In this document: one piece after another, positions 14,022 to 31,399 of the stretch
How the letters are laid out: every line of letters begins with the position of its first letter
How positions within the stretch are numbered: the first letter of the stretch is position 1
Assembly: GCA_012295275.1 (NCBI GenBank)
Contig: CM022679.1
Location: 27,479,483-27,543,482 of the forward strand
DNA: 64,000 nucleotides
Reading direction: 5' to 3'
DNA from: Chrysomallon squamiferum
Lineage: Eukaryota; Mollusca; Gastropoda; Neomphalida; Peltospiridae
Program-made: the position numbers and the translations under genes
Notes under the pieces: generated by a model
Databases searched by the model: none
Seen by the model: the letters and a program-made list of their open reading frames with translations, nothing else
What the model was told of the DNA's origin: nothing

Positions 14022-14132
14022 ACAAAGCTAAGCAAACATAAAATTAATTCTGGTATTAACAACAACAACACCACCAATAGTAATAATAAAAACGTTCCAC
14101 TTACCTTGAACAGTAATCTTTACCGCTGTCAT
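9594..14132 (-). CDS. GHDC: GH3 domain-containing protein, copy A, intact
   Basis: Six minus-strand exons: 14105-14132, 11411-12684, 10873-11000, 10520-10662, 10090-10166 and 9594-9815. All have AG/GT borders, and the joined frame is 1,872 nt (623 aa). Exon 1 encodes only MTAVKITVQ plus one base; the large second exon carries most of the protein. Hydrophobic stretches at about residues 14-45 and 58-78 suggest an N-terminal membrane anchor. GH3 hallmarks follow: the adenylate-forming phosphate-binding motif YSVTSGTTGKGK at residues 159-170, the YIASEGLLGVN segment, and YRYRLGDVIRIV in exon 3. Plant GH3 enzymes conjugate amino acids to acyl acids through an acyl-AMP intermediate. The animal GHDC family is poorly characterised, so its reaction is not claimed here. 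The gene is divergently paired with copy B across the palindrome centre. Confidence 0.92.
11042..11410. repeat. Trinucleotide-rich low-complexity start of GHDC-A intron 2
   Basis: An ATT tract at 11050-11080, then an imperfect TAC/TAT/CTA triplet array running right up to the exon-2 donor. On the minus strand the triplets stay open in the exon-2 frame for about 43 codons past the donor, giving a Val/Ile/Asp-rich read-through. The arm-B counterpart is 22830-22970. Confidence 0.8.
12825..13055. repeat. TTA/CTA triplet low-complexity tract in GHDC-A intron 1
   Basis: Imperfect three-base repeats close to the acceptor side of exon 2. The arm-B counterpart is about 21165-21440. Leu-rich open frames here are artefacts of the triplets. 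Confidence 0.8.
13700..14018. repeat. CAT/ATT, GT and GA microsatellites in GHDC-A intron 1
   Basis: CAT and ATT triplets at about 13705-13790, then GT at about 13900-13938 and an uninterrupted GA run at 13938-14018. It is located just inside the first intron. The arm-B counterpart (19545-19655) has a longer CT run. Confidence 0.92.
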
Positions 14133-14228
14133 ACTGCTAAACAAAAGGCGAGATATTTTTACTCTGTCACTTCTGCTACCACTGTGAACTGAGTATTTGC
14201 TTGTGACTAGTTCACTGGTTCATTGCGC

Positions 14229-14238
14229 ATATAAAAAA
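14229..14238 (-). promoter_or_regulatory. TATA-like element upstream of GHDC copy A
   Basis: Minus-strand TTTTTTATAT lies about 100 bp upstream of the GHDC-A start codon. It is in a block conserved with arm B, flanked by CCGCC on one side and GCGCAATGAACCAGTGAAC on the other. No transcript start can be confirmed. Confidence 0.3.
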
Positions 14239-15311
14239 GGCGGTTTATGAGACGTCTGCTTAACGCGTTTGCTATTGAACAGTAGTGTGTCATGTGATTG
14301 TTGAAAGAAAATTTATATTTTGTCATGCGCAGTTTCGTGACCTTTGCTCTTTCTGGATACTGTAAAAATTAATCATGGTCGTCTTTGATGATACTGCACA
14401 ACAGCAGTCGTTTGTTTCCCCAAAATAACGACGCAAGCAGACGTGAAAATGAGTAACGCGGTATCGTTGTAATTTAGAAGCACGTGGACACTGAAACCGT
14501 ACATTATTCGTTTTTGTTGATTGTATCATTTTTATTTTAATCTACCCACTAAAACTGTGATTGTTTAAATTTAAGAACCCCCCCAGCAAGAACAGTAATA
14601 AAAACAACAATAACAAACAAAGAAAAGCAAAAATAAAAAATGGAAGAAACAGCAAAAGAAAAAAAAAGAAAGAAAAAAAAGGAAGAAAAATATTAGTACT
14701 AACAAAAATATTAATAATAAAATAAATAAAATAAAATAATAGAAAATTAAAATAAAATAATAACCTCATATGTATAGTACTCATATAGTATAATTTTAAG
14801 AAGAAAAATACTGAGAAAAAAACAAACAGAATACTTTTATTTACTATTTGTAAAAACTGATCACGTATTTATTCAGTCAGAGTAAATTATGTCTTCACCT
14901 GTTTCTTTGTTATTTCCCTGAAACATGGAGTGTGTTGTTTTTTACATTCTGTGTTTGTTTTTGTCGTATGGTGTGGTTTTTTTTGGTGTTTTTTTCACCT
15001 TATCTAAAGCATCATGGAACAAAGGAATAGTATGCAGTTAAAATATATCAAATAGTAGTTAACGCCTAAATGTATTTATTTACCTGATAGACAGTGTACT
15101 GAACTGACTGTCTGTGTACAATCGTGAGAAAAACATACTCAAGTATTTTACGGGTTTTTTGTGGCAGTGGTTTCGGTGGTCGCGCAAGTTTATAAATTTC
15201 AACTTAACCTTTCAGTATCAAAAATTAAACTGTCTTCTAAGAGTTATCTCCCTTCTGTGTCATCCTGACTGGACCTCCGTTGCCAGAATGTATGTTTGCA
15301 TGCTGTGAGTT

Positions 15312-15342
<31 letters not shown>

Positions 15343-15664
15343 TTTTGGTTGCGTGTGCGTATGTTGTCCTTTTGCTTTTTGGTTATAATCTTCTCAGTTA
15401 TTTTCCTAACTGAATTAAAAGCTTTCAGTGGCATGTACAGTGGCACCTGTCTTGTACGAACACCTGTGGCTCCGAGCAAAACTGTCAGTACATCGCGAGT
15501 GTCTGTTATTATCATGCACGTTCTTTGTGTATTAGATCTGTATTTTTATTTACTCTTTCCACTCAACGTTAACTTGAGAAAAAATGAACACTAGATATGG
15601 CACCATTATTTGTATATAAAATGTTATATTGTAATGCTAAAACCGCTTTAATCTGATATTTTTC

Positions 15665-15710
<46 letters not shown>

Positions 15711-17469
15711 TAATAAGAACGATAACATAACATACAACAATAAGAAGAAGAAGAAGAAGAAGGCTGACGAGGATGACAATAATAAGATAAATAATACCTA
15801 TCTAGTATTAGTGTATACTTGAAGTTATTAAATAATTTAAAAGTGGAAGCGTTTTAAAGAATGAAATGGAAAATAATTAAATAAATAAATAAATAAATAT
15901 AGTAAGTAGATCTGGGCTGATCTCAAATCTAAAAATAAATGCAAGTTTGTTACTGTTGTCATGATCAAATGCTTTACGAAACACCCAAACAGTTCATTCT
16001 TTTTCTTGCAGTTTTTATATTGAATAACAGACAAGCAAAACAACTGTTAATACTACAACAGCGGCTAGATTTGTGTTTGCTTAATCGAAAGTGTCTAAAT
16101 AACTGACACATGCATATGAGATGATACTGGAAAATAGTAGAAACGTTTCCGTGGGCGCATTGAATTTCATGGGCTTTTATTTTATAGTCCGTTCTGGTCT
16201 GTCGATTAACAGATGGTAAATTATCTAATACAATTAATTTTTTTTTTTATTTCAGCACTTTGTTTTCTGTACATATTGTTGTTTTATTTTATTTTTTTTT
16301 TTTTTTTTTTAAATTTTTACATGATGTTAATAAGATCAAATTTAAATAAAATTATTATAAATCATATGATTCGTTTTGTTTACTTTTTTAGTTGGAGTCA
16401 TCATTGTAAGGACAAAACATGTTAATGGTAACCAGCAAGTTGCGTTTCTGCTGGCCTTTAAACATGGTTATAAATGAAAATTATAATAAATTAAAACAAG
16501 TAATCACATAACTGTGAGAGGATAACTGATACACGACACTGTCAAACTGAAACTGAGCCGTGCTGTATGCACGCCCCGAAAACAAAAACATGGCTTCGAA
16601 CTGCAGCCAACCCGCGAAATTCAAAAAGTTTAACAAAACAAAAATAATAAAATTAAAAAAAAGTAGCCGATTTTCTGTTATTTCCGGATGTCATAAAGTG
16701 GGATAAGAGGTTCGTTCCTGTATATAGGTACATAAGTAGAACTGGAAATAACCCATTAATAATTATGATTATGAATTTATGAATTGAGAATTCTCTCCCT
16801 TTAGTTCAAAAGATCGCAGAAATGTTAACTCCATGTTGATTTTATTTGAAAGAGTACCAAGAAGAAATGTGCTTATTTATTTATTTCACTAACGTCTAGA
16901 TACTCCAAACCTCATTCTTCTTTCTCTTCTTCTTCTTCTTCTTCTTCTTCTTCTTCTTCTTCTTCTTCTTCCAAGAAAGTAAATACATTTCCATTGACGT
17001 TTCTCTACCTTTCATTCAACAGAATATTCAGTCTTTCCATTCAGTAATTTGATCGTTGATATACATTTATTTAACTTAATTGAAAAATGTCCAAAGACAA
17101 CATAAAAATTGATATGGCTAGTTGAAATGAAGTAGAATACTATTTAAAAAATAATAAAAAGTGTTTCATGGGTTATTTCACACAAAAAAAGCCGAGTATT
17201 TAGTTACACGAAACATCTGAGGATAATTATACAGTATAAAAACTTACTAAATTTCTAATTTTAAACACATTGAAGAATACATTAATATTAATAGATGAGC
17301 GTGTTTGAAACAGGTACTTTCCTTTTTTTTTTTTTCTTTCTTTCTTTTCTTTTCTTCTTCTTCTTCTTCTTATTATTATTATTTAAAATTTTTTAATATA
17401 GTTCTATATATTAAAACTATATTAGTCCAGATATTATTATAGCTATGTTTCTTTTCTATTTTTATATAT

Positions 17470-17533
<64 letters not shown>

Positions 17534-17638
17534 TATTATTACATATTCATTAAAGTATTTCTGAAGAAAAAAAAACAAATGACTTTTTAATGGTTTCTAA
17601 ACTGAATGAATGAATTATTAACATCTGTTTTTATTCAG

Positions 17639-17700
17639 GACGAAGAACTTCATGGCTAAGTGAAAAAAAAAAAAAAAAAAAAAAGGATTTGAAAATGTAT
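17639..17700 (+). pseudogene. Relic exon 2 of a lact-2-like gene in the spacer
   Basis: After TTTATTCAG comes GACGAAGAACTTCATGGC, followed by TAAGTG where the functional copies have TWTGTG. This creates a stop, and a pure poly-A run of about 22 bases replaces part of the exon before GGATTTGAAAATGT. The upstream sequence matches lact-2-like intron 1. Exons 1 and 3 are absent. Confidence 0.75.
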
Positions 17701-18289
17701 CAAAACTGAATATGAATAAACAATTTATAAAATTTAGAAGATCACACTAGATTTAACCCTTAAATTATATAGGGTATTTTCTGCATGAATGAAAAACTGT
17801 TCAAAGTCTATATGCGAAAAAAGTAAAGAAAGTTAAACTTATAAAAACGAAAAAACACTGGGATACACGCACAGTCACACACACACACATACGTATGTAA
17901 GTTTATATATGTATGTACGTATATGTTTGAGTGCGCTCGTTCTTATGTCCAAGTACAAATACGTACATGAAAACGAATGACATTTTCTCTTGTACGTACT
18001 TTTTATTCATTAAACTCGACAGATATTTTAATTTACAAATGACACATGATAATAATGCCGTACTTGATGACACACACGTAAAACCGGAGATTATGGGTTT
18101 GATTATGGGTTAAGAGGTTGATAATTTTTGTTTGTTTTATATGATCTTGAAACACAGACACATGCCCACATGCTACAGTCACGCTATATCGATATAAATA
18201 AAATTATATAAAAACATGTATGTAATTATATACATGCATATATTTATAAAATGCACGTATAATTATTAATGCATACATAAATGCATAGA

Positions 18290-18421
18290 GACATACACAC
18301 ACACACACACGCACATATATATATATATATATACACATATATATGTATATGCACATATATATATATATATACACATATATATGTATATGCACATATATAT
18401 ATATACACTCATACACATACA

Positions 18422-18455
<34 letters not shown>
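18290..18455. repeat. Compound CA/TA microsatellite with higher-order repeat
   Basis: About three copies of a block of roughly 40-50 bp, GCACATATATAT...ACACATATATATGTATAT, followed by a CA run. Open frames in this stretch are repeat artefacts. Confidence 0.85.
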
Positions 18456-18456
<1 letters not shown>

Positions 18457-19345
18457 TTATTACTAGTCCCTTTCCGACACTGTATAATTCGTGTGGCGAC
18501 TCTGGAATGTACCACAGTCACGTGACAGGGAAACCCAGAATACTAAAAATAGGTCACCGTGTCGTACGGCTTTAGATAAGGTGAAAAAAAAACAAAAAAA
18601 AAACACAGAATGTAAAAAAGAACACACTCCATGTTTCAGGGAAATAACAAAGAAAGAGGTGAAGACATAACTTACTCTGACTGAATAAATAAGTGGTCAG
18701 TTTTTACAAATAGTAAATAAAAGTATTCTGTTTGATTTTTCTCAGTATTTTTCTTCTTAAAACTATTTTTGGGGATTATTATTTTATTATATTTTATTTT
18801 TTTTTTTTTTATTTTATTTTATTATTAGTATTAGTATTTTCTACTCTTTTTTTTCTGGATTTTTTTTTTTTTTTCCTTGTTTTATTAAAAAAATTCCATT
18901 TGCTGTTTCTTCCATTTTTTTTTTTTTTTTTTTCTTTGTTTGTTATTGTTGTTTTTATTACTGTTCTTTCTGCGGGGGTGGGGTGGGGGTGTCTTAAATT
19001 TAAACAGTCACGGTTTTACTGGGTAGATTAAAATAAAGATGATACAATCAACAAAAACGAATAATGTCCGGTTTCAGTGTCCACGTGTTCTAAATTACAA
19101 CGATACCGCGTTACTCATTTTCACGTCTGCTTGCGTCGTTATTTTGCGGAAACAAACGCTGCTGTTGTGAAGTATCATCATGAACGTGCAGTAACAAAAC
19201 GACCATGATTAATTTTTACGGTATCCAGAAAGAGCAAAGGTCTCGAAACTGCGCATGACAAAATATAAATTTTCTTTCAACAATCACATGACACACTACT
19301 GTTCAATAGCAAACGCGTTAAGCAGACGATTTAGAAACCGCCTTT

Positions 19346-19353
19346 TTTATATA
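19346..19353 (+). promoter_or_regulatory. TATA-like element upstream of GHDC copy B
   Basis: TTTATATA in the context CCGCCTTTTTTATATACGC, about 100 bp upstream of the GHDC-B ATG and conserved with arm A. Confidence 0.3.
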
Positions 19354-19448
19354 CGCAATGAACCAGTGAACTAGTCACAAGCAAATACTTGGTTCACAGT
19401 GGTAGCAGAAGTGACAGAGTAAAAATATCTCGCCTTTTGTTTAGCAGT

Positions 19449-24675
<5,227 letters not shown>

Positions 24676-24950
24676 CTTGACCCGTGAATCAGTGAATTCA
24701 GATCTTTATATTAATTATACCATCGTTGTCATCATCATTAATGGTCTAGAACTAATAGCAGTAGAAGCAGCAATGGTAGCATTACTAAAAGAAGTAAATA
24801 TTGTTTAAAGTATTTGTAATGCACACCAAAATCGCATGAAACGAGTATCTATTATTATTATACATGTTGTTTGTGTATTTTTATTTACGTAGTTATGAGT
24901 TTGACAGAAAGTCATTTTTTTTTAAAATTTTTTTTTTTTAATTTAGTGAT

Positions 24951-24956
24951 AATAAA
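24951..24956 (+). promoter_or_regulatory. Polyadenylation signal AATAAA, GHDC copy B
   Basis: AATAAA about 276 nt past the stop codon, conserved in position with arm A. Confidence 0.5.
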
Positions 24957-26051
24957 ATGCCTTGTACTTTATATTCGTGTTCGTATGAAATAACGACTGA
25001 CTGTCAACTTGAGGAAAGACGCACACAAGATATGGCACGATTACTATTTTTCTGTACTGATTATATTCACTTTGGTTGTCGATATTTTATTTGTTATTTA
25101 TTTAATTTTTACATGATTTTAATAAGATCAAATTGAAATAAAATTATGATAAATCATTTGATTCGTTTTATTTATTTTTTTAGCTGTAGTCATTATTTTG
25201 ACGACAAAACATTATATTAGTGTGAATGATAAAATACTGAAAAATGTGAACCAACTGTACAATTAGTGGGAAGTAAATATAAATTTCGAATATATTTCTT
25301 ATTTTCTCTCTCTCGCTTTCCATACAAACATGCATACATATATATATATATATTATTTTAATCGATATATAAAACGAAGTACTTTAATAAGAAAAGAACT
25401 ACTGAATGAGCAAAACGAATTAACCTAAGCTTTCTATACAGAATTGTGAACTCTAAATCGTATAACGTATTTCTGGTGACACTAAACAAACACGCCATGC
25501 TATACAACGGAGCGTCTAGTGGATTGTATATGTATATCTTTGGAATGTCAAAGCGTTTACATAACAAACTGAATTTACCAGCAGACCTGTCATTTGTGAC
25601 CAAGGATCGTCTTATAAATAACATACGGGTGTCTAAAACGTGCAGGCAAGCGGGATACTGGCTATGTTGAAGGAAAAATATTTTGTTTAATTCTGTCGAT
25701 GTTGTCGTCGTGGTTCATTTCTCAGTTAATTTTTTTTTACCGTTGTTGATGTTCAGGTGAGTCGGTAGTAAATATCTTTATTGTTTTTCGTCAGATTTAG
25801 GACACTACGAAGAATGCAATGTTGTTTAGAAAGGACAGTAAGCTCTTGAACAGTCTGTCCTCAGTCCTACGCCAACTCAGTGTTAAATTATCCTTCTTTC
25901 TGGAACACGTTTGAATGTAATTGTTTCGTTATGTTAACTAATGTTTTCTTTTTGCTGTCTGAACATATTTATAGACTGAACCAAAACAAGGGCATGCACA
26001 TACAGAAAGAAAGACAGACGTATGTATGTATGTGTATGTATGTATCTATCT

Positions 26052-26085
<34 letters not shown>

Positions 26086-26196
26086 TCTATTTTCTCAGTA
26101 TTGCTTAGAATGTAAAATCTTGTATTTCTTAAAAATAATAAAAAATTTAGTAATTGTATTTTAGTGAGGAAAATTATAATATTATGAAAAGATTTT

Positions 26197-26198
<2 letters not shown>

Positions 26199-26238
<40 letters not shown>
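26199..26238. repeat. Poly-A homopolymer
   Basis: Forty consecutive A bases just upstream of the lact-2-like B first exon. Arm A has only a short T-rich tract at the matching place (about 8010-8025). Confidence 0.95.
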
Positions 26239-26240
<2 letters not shown>

Positions 26241-27267
26241 AAAAAAAGAAGTAATAAATAAATAATTATAAAAATTAAAATAATAGCACTAGACTGAACT
26301 TACTGTAAATGTTGTATACTGTTCTTGCAGGTGATGTAAACAATGGACTATCAGCCAGTCTCATATTTATTACTGGCAATATCAGGTGTGTTGTTCATCG
26401 CCTTCGTCATAGGAATACTTATACTGATCTACAATGAAAGGTATGTTAGAATTTAGGACTTTTAAAATCATCTAATTTCGAATCACTGTCTTATAAATTT
26501 TAATAATTCAAGTCAATGACAACTAAATAAATAAATAAATAAAAGTTTTGCTTTTTCACACTGTGATAATGTAGAAAATATTGGTTATATTACTGCAGGC
26601 ATTGTGTTGTATCATGGCAATGATTAAATACGACTAAATGCATTCGCATTTACACATATTAACAATTTATTTATTTATTTATTTATTTATTTATTAATTT
26701 ATTTATTTATTAAAGTGAAAGTTAAAAGATTTTGTTTGAAAAAGTTTGAAGAAGAAATTTACTTATTTATTTATTTCAGTAACGTCTACATTTTCCAAGC
26801 CTCATTCTTCTTCTTCTTCTTCTTCTTCTTCTTCTTCTTCCAAGAAAGTAAACACATTTCCATTTCACGTTTCAGTACCTTCCATTCAACAGATGATTCA
26901 GTCTTTTCATTCAGTAATTTGATCACTGATTTACATTTATTTAACCTTTTGGGGAAAACGTCCAAAGAAAACATAAAAATGGATAGTTGAGTTGAAATCA
27001 GATACAACACTATTTAAAAAAAAAAAAAATGTTTCATAGGTTATTTTTACAAATAAAATGTAGAATATTAAAGTTAAATGACTGAATATTTTATTACACG
27101 AAATCCGATAATACCGATACCGTAAAATAAATATAGAATATAAAAAGTGATTAAATTTGTAATTATTACTAACAGTAAGAAGAACGTGTTTCGAAAAGGT
27201 ACATTTTTCTTTCTTTTCTTTTTTCTTTCTTCCATTATTATTATTATTATTATGATTATTATGATTA

Positions 27268-27310
<43 letters not shown>

Positions 27311-27764
27311 TTATTATTTATTTATTTCTTATATTTAAATAATTTTAATACATAGCCACAGATTAGTCAAGATATTATTAAGTGATATTTAAATAGTTTT
27401 TTCTTTTATATACATATTCATTAATATATTTTTGAAGAAAACACAAATAAGTGACCTTGTATTGGTTTCTAAGGTGAATGAATAAATTATTAATATCTGT
27501 ATTTTATTAGGAAAACAAAACTTCATGGCTATGTGAAAAAAGGATTCAAACATGTTGAAAAAACTTTCAAGTAAACAGTTTTCCATTTCTTGCATGATAT
27601 TTATCTATATTTACTGTAATTCTTTTAATTATCCTCTTTTTCTTTTAATTTACGGACATGAATTTCAGTTTCAAAGGTTATTAACTATCAAAACGAATTT
27701 AAAAATAAAAATAATATAGTTTATCTTATTTGACACCTCAGTATTATTTTTGTTTTCATATACA

Positions 27765-28010
27765 TGGATTCAAAATGATATCTTTTACATATAATAATTT
27801 AAATAAAATTAATAATTTAATAGTCTAGTTTTTATTTTTATTTGGATTTAAAATATTAATTTCAAATATTACTAATTAAATAAAATTAATCACATAGACT
27901 ACATTATATAAAACTCCAATCTTAATTTAATAAAAAATAGTTAATAAGACAAAACGACTTATGTTATAGCTTGCTTCATTTAAAACCACAGACTTATCCA
28001 ATCTTTATTC
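27765..28010. repeat. Intron-2 minisatellite, about 105-bp unit, lact-2-like copy B
   Basis: Two to three degenerate units of the family found in the same intron of the other copies, ending about 70 bp before exon 3. Confidence 0.6.
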
Positions 28011-28398
28011 CTATTTTCCTGCACACGGATATTTCAGTTTTAGAGTACTTTATAGTATATTCTAAACTAACTGCAGAGATAATTTGAAGAATGGAAAAGA
28101 ACAAGGACAAAGTTTTGCTGCGCATTACCGTGGAGAACTGGTTGTCAACCTGTGGGCTGGGCTGGCAGACCCTGAGGAGCAGAGACTCTGGGAAGAAAAC
28201 ACTCTGAGTTTCTTCTTCTCAACCACAAAAAGTGCATCAGCTGTCGTCATAGCACACTTGGTAGACAGGTATCAGAGTTACATACACGCACACACACACA
28301 CAGACTCACACAAAGAGACACACACACATAGATATACAAATGTACAAACACACAGAGATACATGGTCACACACTTATATCTATCTTCATATCTCTTTG

Positions 28399-28401
<3 letters not shown>

Positions 28402-28470
<69 letters not shown>
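28402..28470. repeat. GA microsatellite
   Basis: Uninterrupted GA run at the start of lact-2-like B intron 3. In arm A the same place (5508-5528) has a much shorter CT run. Confidence 0.93.
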
Positions 28471-28474
<4 letters not shown>

Positions 28475-29354
28475 GGGAAAGAAAAAAACATAAAGTGATA
28501 AAAATGGTAGATAAAATAATCTAAAACATTTAGTCAGGAATAGGTTTAACTCTTCATTCAAAATGTCCAGTTCTGATTCTTAGTGGAATTATTCAAAAAA
28601 GGTCTCGACTTTTATAGTTTGCCTGTTATCTTATAAGCACTCCAAAATACTGATAAATTATATTTTAAATCAGTTTTGAAATGGATCATTTCAGTTATAA
28701 TTTATTTTTCAAATTTTATATTACTTTTCCAGAGGATTTTTAAGTTATGAAGATAAAATATGCAATCACTGGCCTGAATTTGCTCAAAATGGAAAGGAGG
28801 AGATCACTCTGAAAATGTTTCTCAGCAATCACGTAAGGATAATTTAGTAAATTATTAACTGTTTTATTTTGTATTCTGCATTTTGCAAGAACTGAGAAAT
28901 AAACAGAACTGACAGAAGGAACTGATAATAAGAATGTTGAACAAAAATAAAAGTGAATTTATTTAGTTTTTTTCAACCTTCCACCATACCAGTCCGTCTA
29001 TGTCTTTGTTTCTGTTTGTCTCTTTAATAAAACAAAAAACATTTTCTCAGCTATATTCTTTCTGTTCATTCGCTCTTACACAGTTGTTGTGATCCAGTAG
29101 CATATAGAGGTTTGGTGAAGTCTGAGGCCAAATCTTTAACTTTACTCAAAACACTCAACTTAAGTATCTAGGATTGAGAAACTGTAAGAAGAAAAAGAAT
29201 CTTAAATATGTAAGAAAAGCAAAAAAAACAAACAAACATGAAATCATTTTTTATTGAAATTAAATGTAAATTAGCCACATTAATTAATTTAAGTGCCAGC
29301 TTGGAGAAATCTAGAGCAGCTTGAACGACAAAATTAAAATAAATATTTATTTAT

Positions 29355-29414
<60 letters not shown>

Positions 29415-29774
29415 TTATTATTATTATTATTATTATTTTTTTTTTTATGTTCAGGCTGGCAATATCTAGACACAGATTATGAATTATCCTGGATTAGAGA
29501 TAATCCAGATGAGTTGAGTAGACTATTAGCTGATCAGAAACCATTGTGGACACCAGGTAACTATGGAAACTGTGCATTTAAAAAAACACTGTCTCTGACT
29601 TTGTATATATTAAAAAGAAAAAAAGAAAAGATTTACCGAATATCTGTTTTCTACATATCATTGAGAGTAAAAAGTCATCTTGATTTGCTGACTGAGTGTT
29701 TTCAACAACAAAAAAAGTATCATAAAAGGTTTTAATAAGTTTTTCTTAACCCTTTCAGTGCACTTTGATATATA

Positions 29775-30317
29775 CAGTGGAACCTCGAGTTACGAACTTA
29801 ATTCGTTTCAGAACTCGGTTCGCAAACCGAAGCGATGCCAGACACACGAACGTCACTGTCGTGTTTTGCAATTATTTCTTTCTTAACCTCTACTGTGATA
29901 CGTTTGTACTTTCCATCAGCATTTTTGCTTTCAGTTTTTGTTTTCTTGGGCGCCATATTGGATAGGGTATAATATTAAAATACACACATAACAGCAGCAA
30001 CACTTTAAAAGATCCGAGCACACAATCTCAATGCAAAAGCTATTGAGCTGCAACTGCGTATCGAAGACTAAAGGCTCTAATTCATGATATATATTTTTGC
30101 TATAGAGCATTCTATAATCTTTATTTTGAGTTCAGTCTTAACGTAAGCAGCTATTCTTATCTTTACTAGATGTTGACGTCAAAACCGACGTCAAAAGAAA
30201 GCTTGTAGTTCGTAAGTCGGGACATTATTCGTAAACCGAGACACAAATTGCCAAAGATCGCGGTTGGTAATCCAATTTTTTCGTGCTTCGAGGCGTTCGC
30301 AACCCGAGGTACCACTG
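29775..30317. mobile_element. Tigger/pogo-type MITE in intron 5 of lact-2-like copy B
   Basis: The left end, CAGTGGAACCTCGAGTTACG, and the right end, CGCAACCCGAGGTACCACTG, are inverted terminal repeats flanked by TA on both sides (29773-29774 and 30318-30319). The 543-bp interior has no transposase; a short open frame across it is fortuitous. The terminal sequence is of the Tigger/pogo (Tc1-mariner superfamily) type. The homologous intron in arm A, near 4215-4240 on the minus strand, reads straight through the insertion point. Confidence 0.88.
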
Positions 30318-31365
30318 TATCTCAACGTGCTAGAAGACTACCACTGACACGATCTCTTGAAATGCCAGAATGTTTCAAGAATGACTTAACATTCCACCGA
30401 ACTTTGGCTCGGAAAGGGTTAATCAATGGTAGTTGTATATTACTTTGCATATGAAATTATTTCCAGGATGTATGTATGTCTGTATGTCACTATATCTGAA
30501 ATCATGTTTTGTAAATTCACGTCGATATAAATATATTGAACCTGATATTTGCTTTCATGTGACAGGAAGAAAACATGGCTGCAATCCACTGACATTTGTT
30601 CTCTACCTTGACCAGATAGTGAGAAGAACTGACCCTAAACATCGAAGTTTGTCTCAGTACTTCAAAGAAGAAATTGCTGAACCTTTCAGTATGTGAATTT
30701 TTATTTTCTTAGAAAATTGGATTTTACAAAACATTTCAAACAAATCAAAGAATTTATGAAACGATATTTTATTTCTTATTTTTTACTTTCTTTTTTTGTA
30801 TGTTCTTCTTCTTGTTTTGCTTGCAGTAAGCCAGAATATTTATATTACAATAAAACTGACATAAATTAATGAATATTATTTGTCACTAAATCTTTGATAA
30901 ATCATAAAATATTATATAATTCTGGCTAATATTGTGAGATTATGTTCATTTATACACTAGTGAAGTAAATTCAGAGGGTCCTTTATATAAAAATCTTTAC
31001 TTAAAATATGAAAGAAACAATGAAAAAATAAAGAATGAAACTGTATTTTAAGTGATAAAAATATTGTGTTTCTTGAAGATATTAATGTTATGTTGGTTAC
31101 ATTAATTCCTTTTTATTTTAGTTGTGTTATTAATCATGATATGCACTGACTATGTATATCAAAGATCCACCCCCCACCCCGGTACCATTTTTAATTATCT
31201 GATGCATACAAACGAAGTTTTGATCAGAGATGATATTTAGATTAATTCTTGTATAACTTTAATCTGGATAAGAAAAACAAAATCTAATAAGCTTCACAGT
31301 TTCTGGTACGCTGTTTATAAAAGATTTCTTGCTAATTAATAAAATTGGCAACGAAACAATTTTCT

Positions 31366-31399
<34 letters not shown>

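Larger units (their letters stand above)
1440..15010 (-). repeat. Arm A of large imperfect inverted duplication (GHDC-lact-2 gene pair)
   Basis: Read on the minus strand, this segment matches 18565-32830 on the plus strand: both GHDC exons and introns, the intergenic region, all nine lact-2-like exons and the 3' minisatellite, in the same order. The match at the inner end stops abruptly. The last shared bases are at about 15005 in arm A and about 18570 in arm B, after which the sequences are unrelated. Similarity by eye is very high in the GHDC half and clearly lower in the lact-2-like half. The arms differ by several indels, including about 670 bp in GHDC intron 1 and a 543-bp MITE in lact-2 intron 5. 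Confidence 0.88.
15011..18564. other. Spacer between the two palindrome arms
   Basis: About 3.5 kb not shared between the arms. It is itself a degenerate plus-strand relic of the same locus. Segments near 15500-15620 and 16310-16420 resemble the GHDC 3' flank (9040-9430, reverse complement). Then come intron-1-like sequence (16740-17620) and a decayed exon 2 (17639-17700). Part of it (about 15015-17620) recurs inverted at 36505-38605. A GC-richer patch at 16540-16640 looks like a promoter or 5' exon region, but no gene could be assigned. TTC (16926-16972) and ATT (17472-17535) microsatellites are included. Confidence 0.65.
24676..26342. other. Intergenic region between GHDC-B and lact-2-like B
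   Basis: Counterpart of 7922-9593. No exon seen. It contains the GHDC-B 3' flank, a conserved block at about 25380-25680, TA and GTAT microsatellites at 26020-26080, and a 40-base poly-A run at 26199-26238. Confidence 0.6.

Noticed and set aside
13679-14077. Ser/Leu, Arg/Glu and Asn-rich frames around the GA, GT and ATT tracts (and at 19371-19865, 47578-47917, 55256-55756)
   Set aside because: Dinucleotide and trinucleotide repeat artefacts located in introns or intergenic DNA.
15114-15308. A 64-codon plus-strand frame shared with 38315-38509
   Set aside because: The shared frame simply reflects the duplicated spacer; no domain, no splice signals, and the ends differ.
29765-29965. A 66-codon frame at the left end of the MITE
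   Set aside because: It spans the terminal repeat of the MITE and has no similarity to a transposase.
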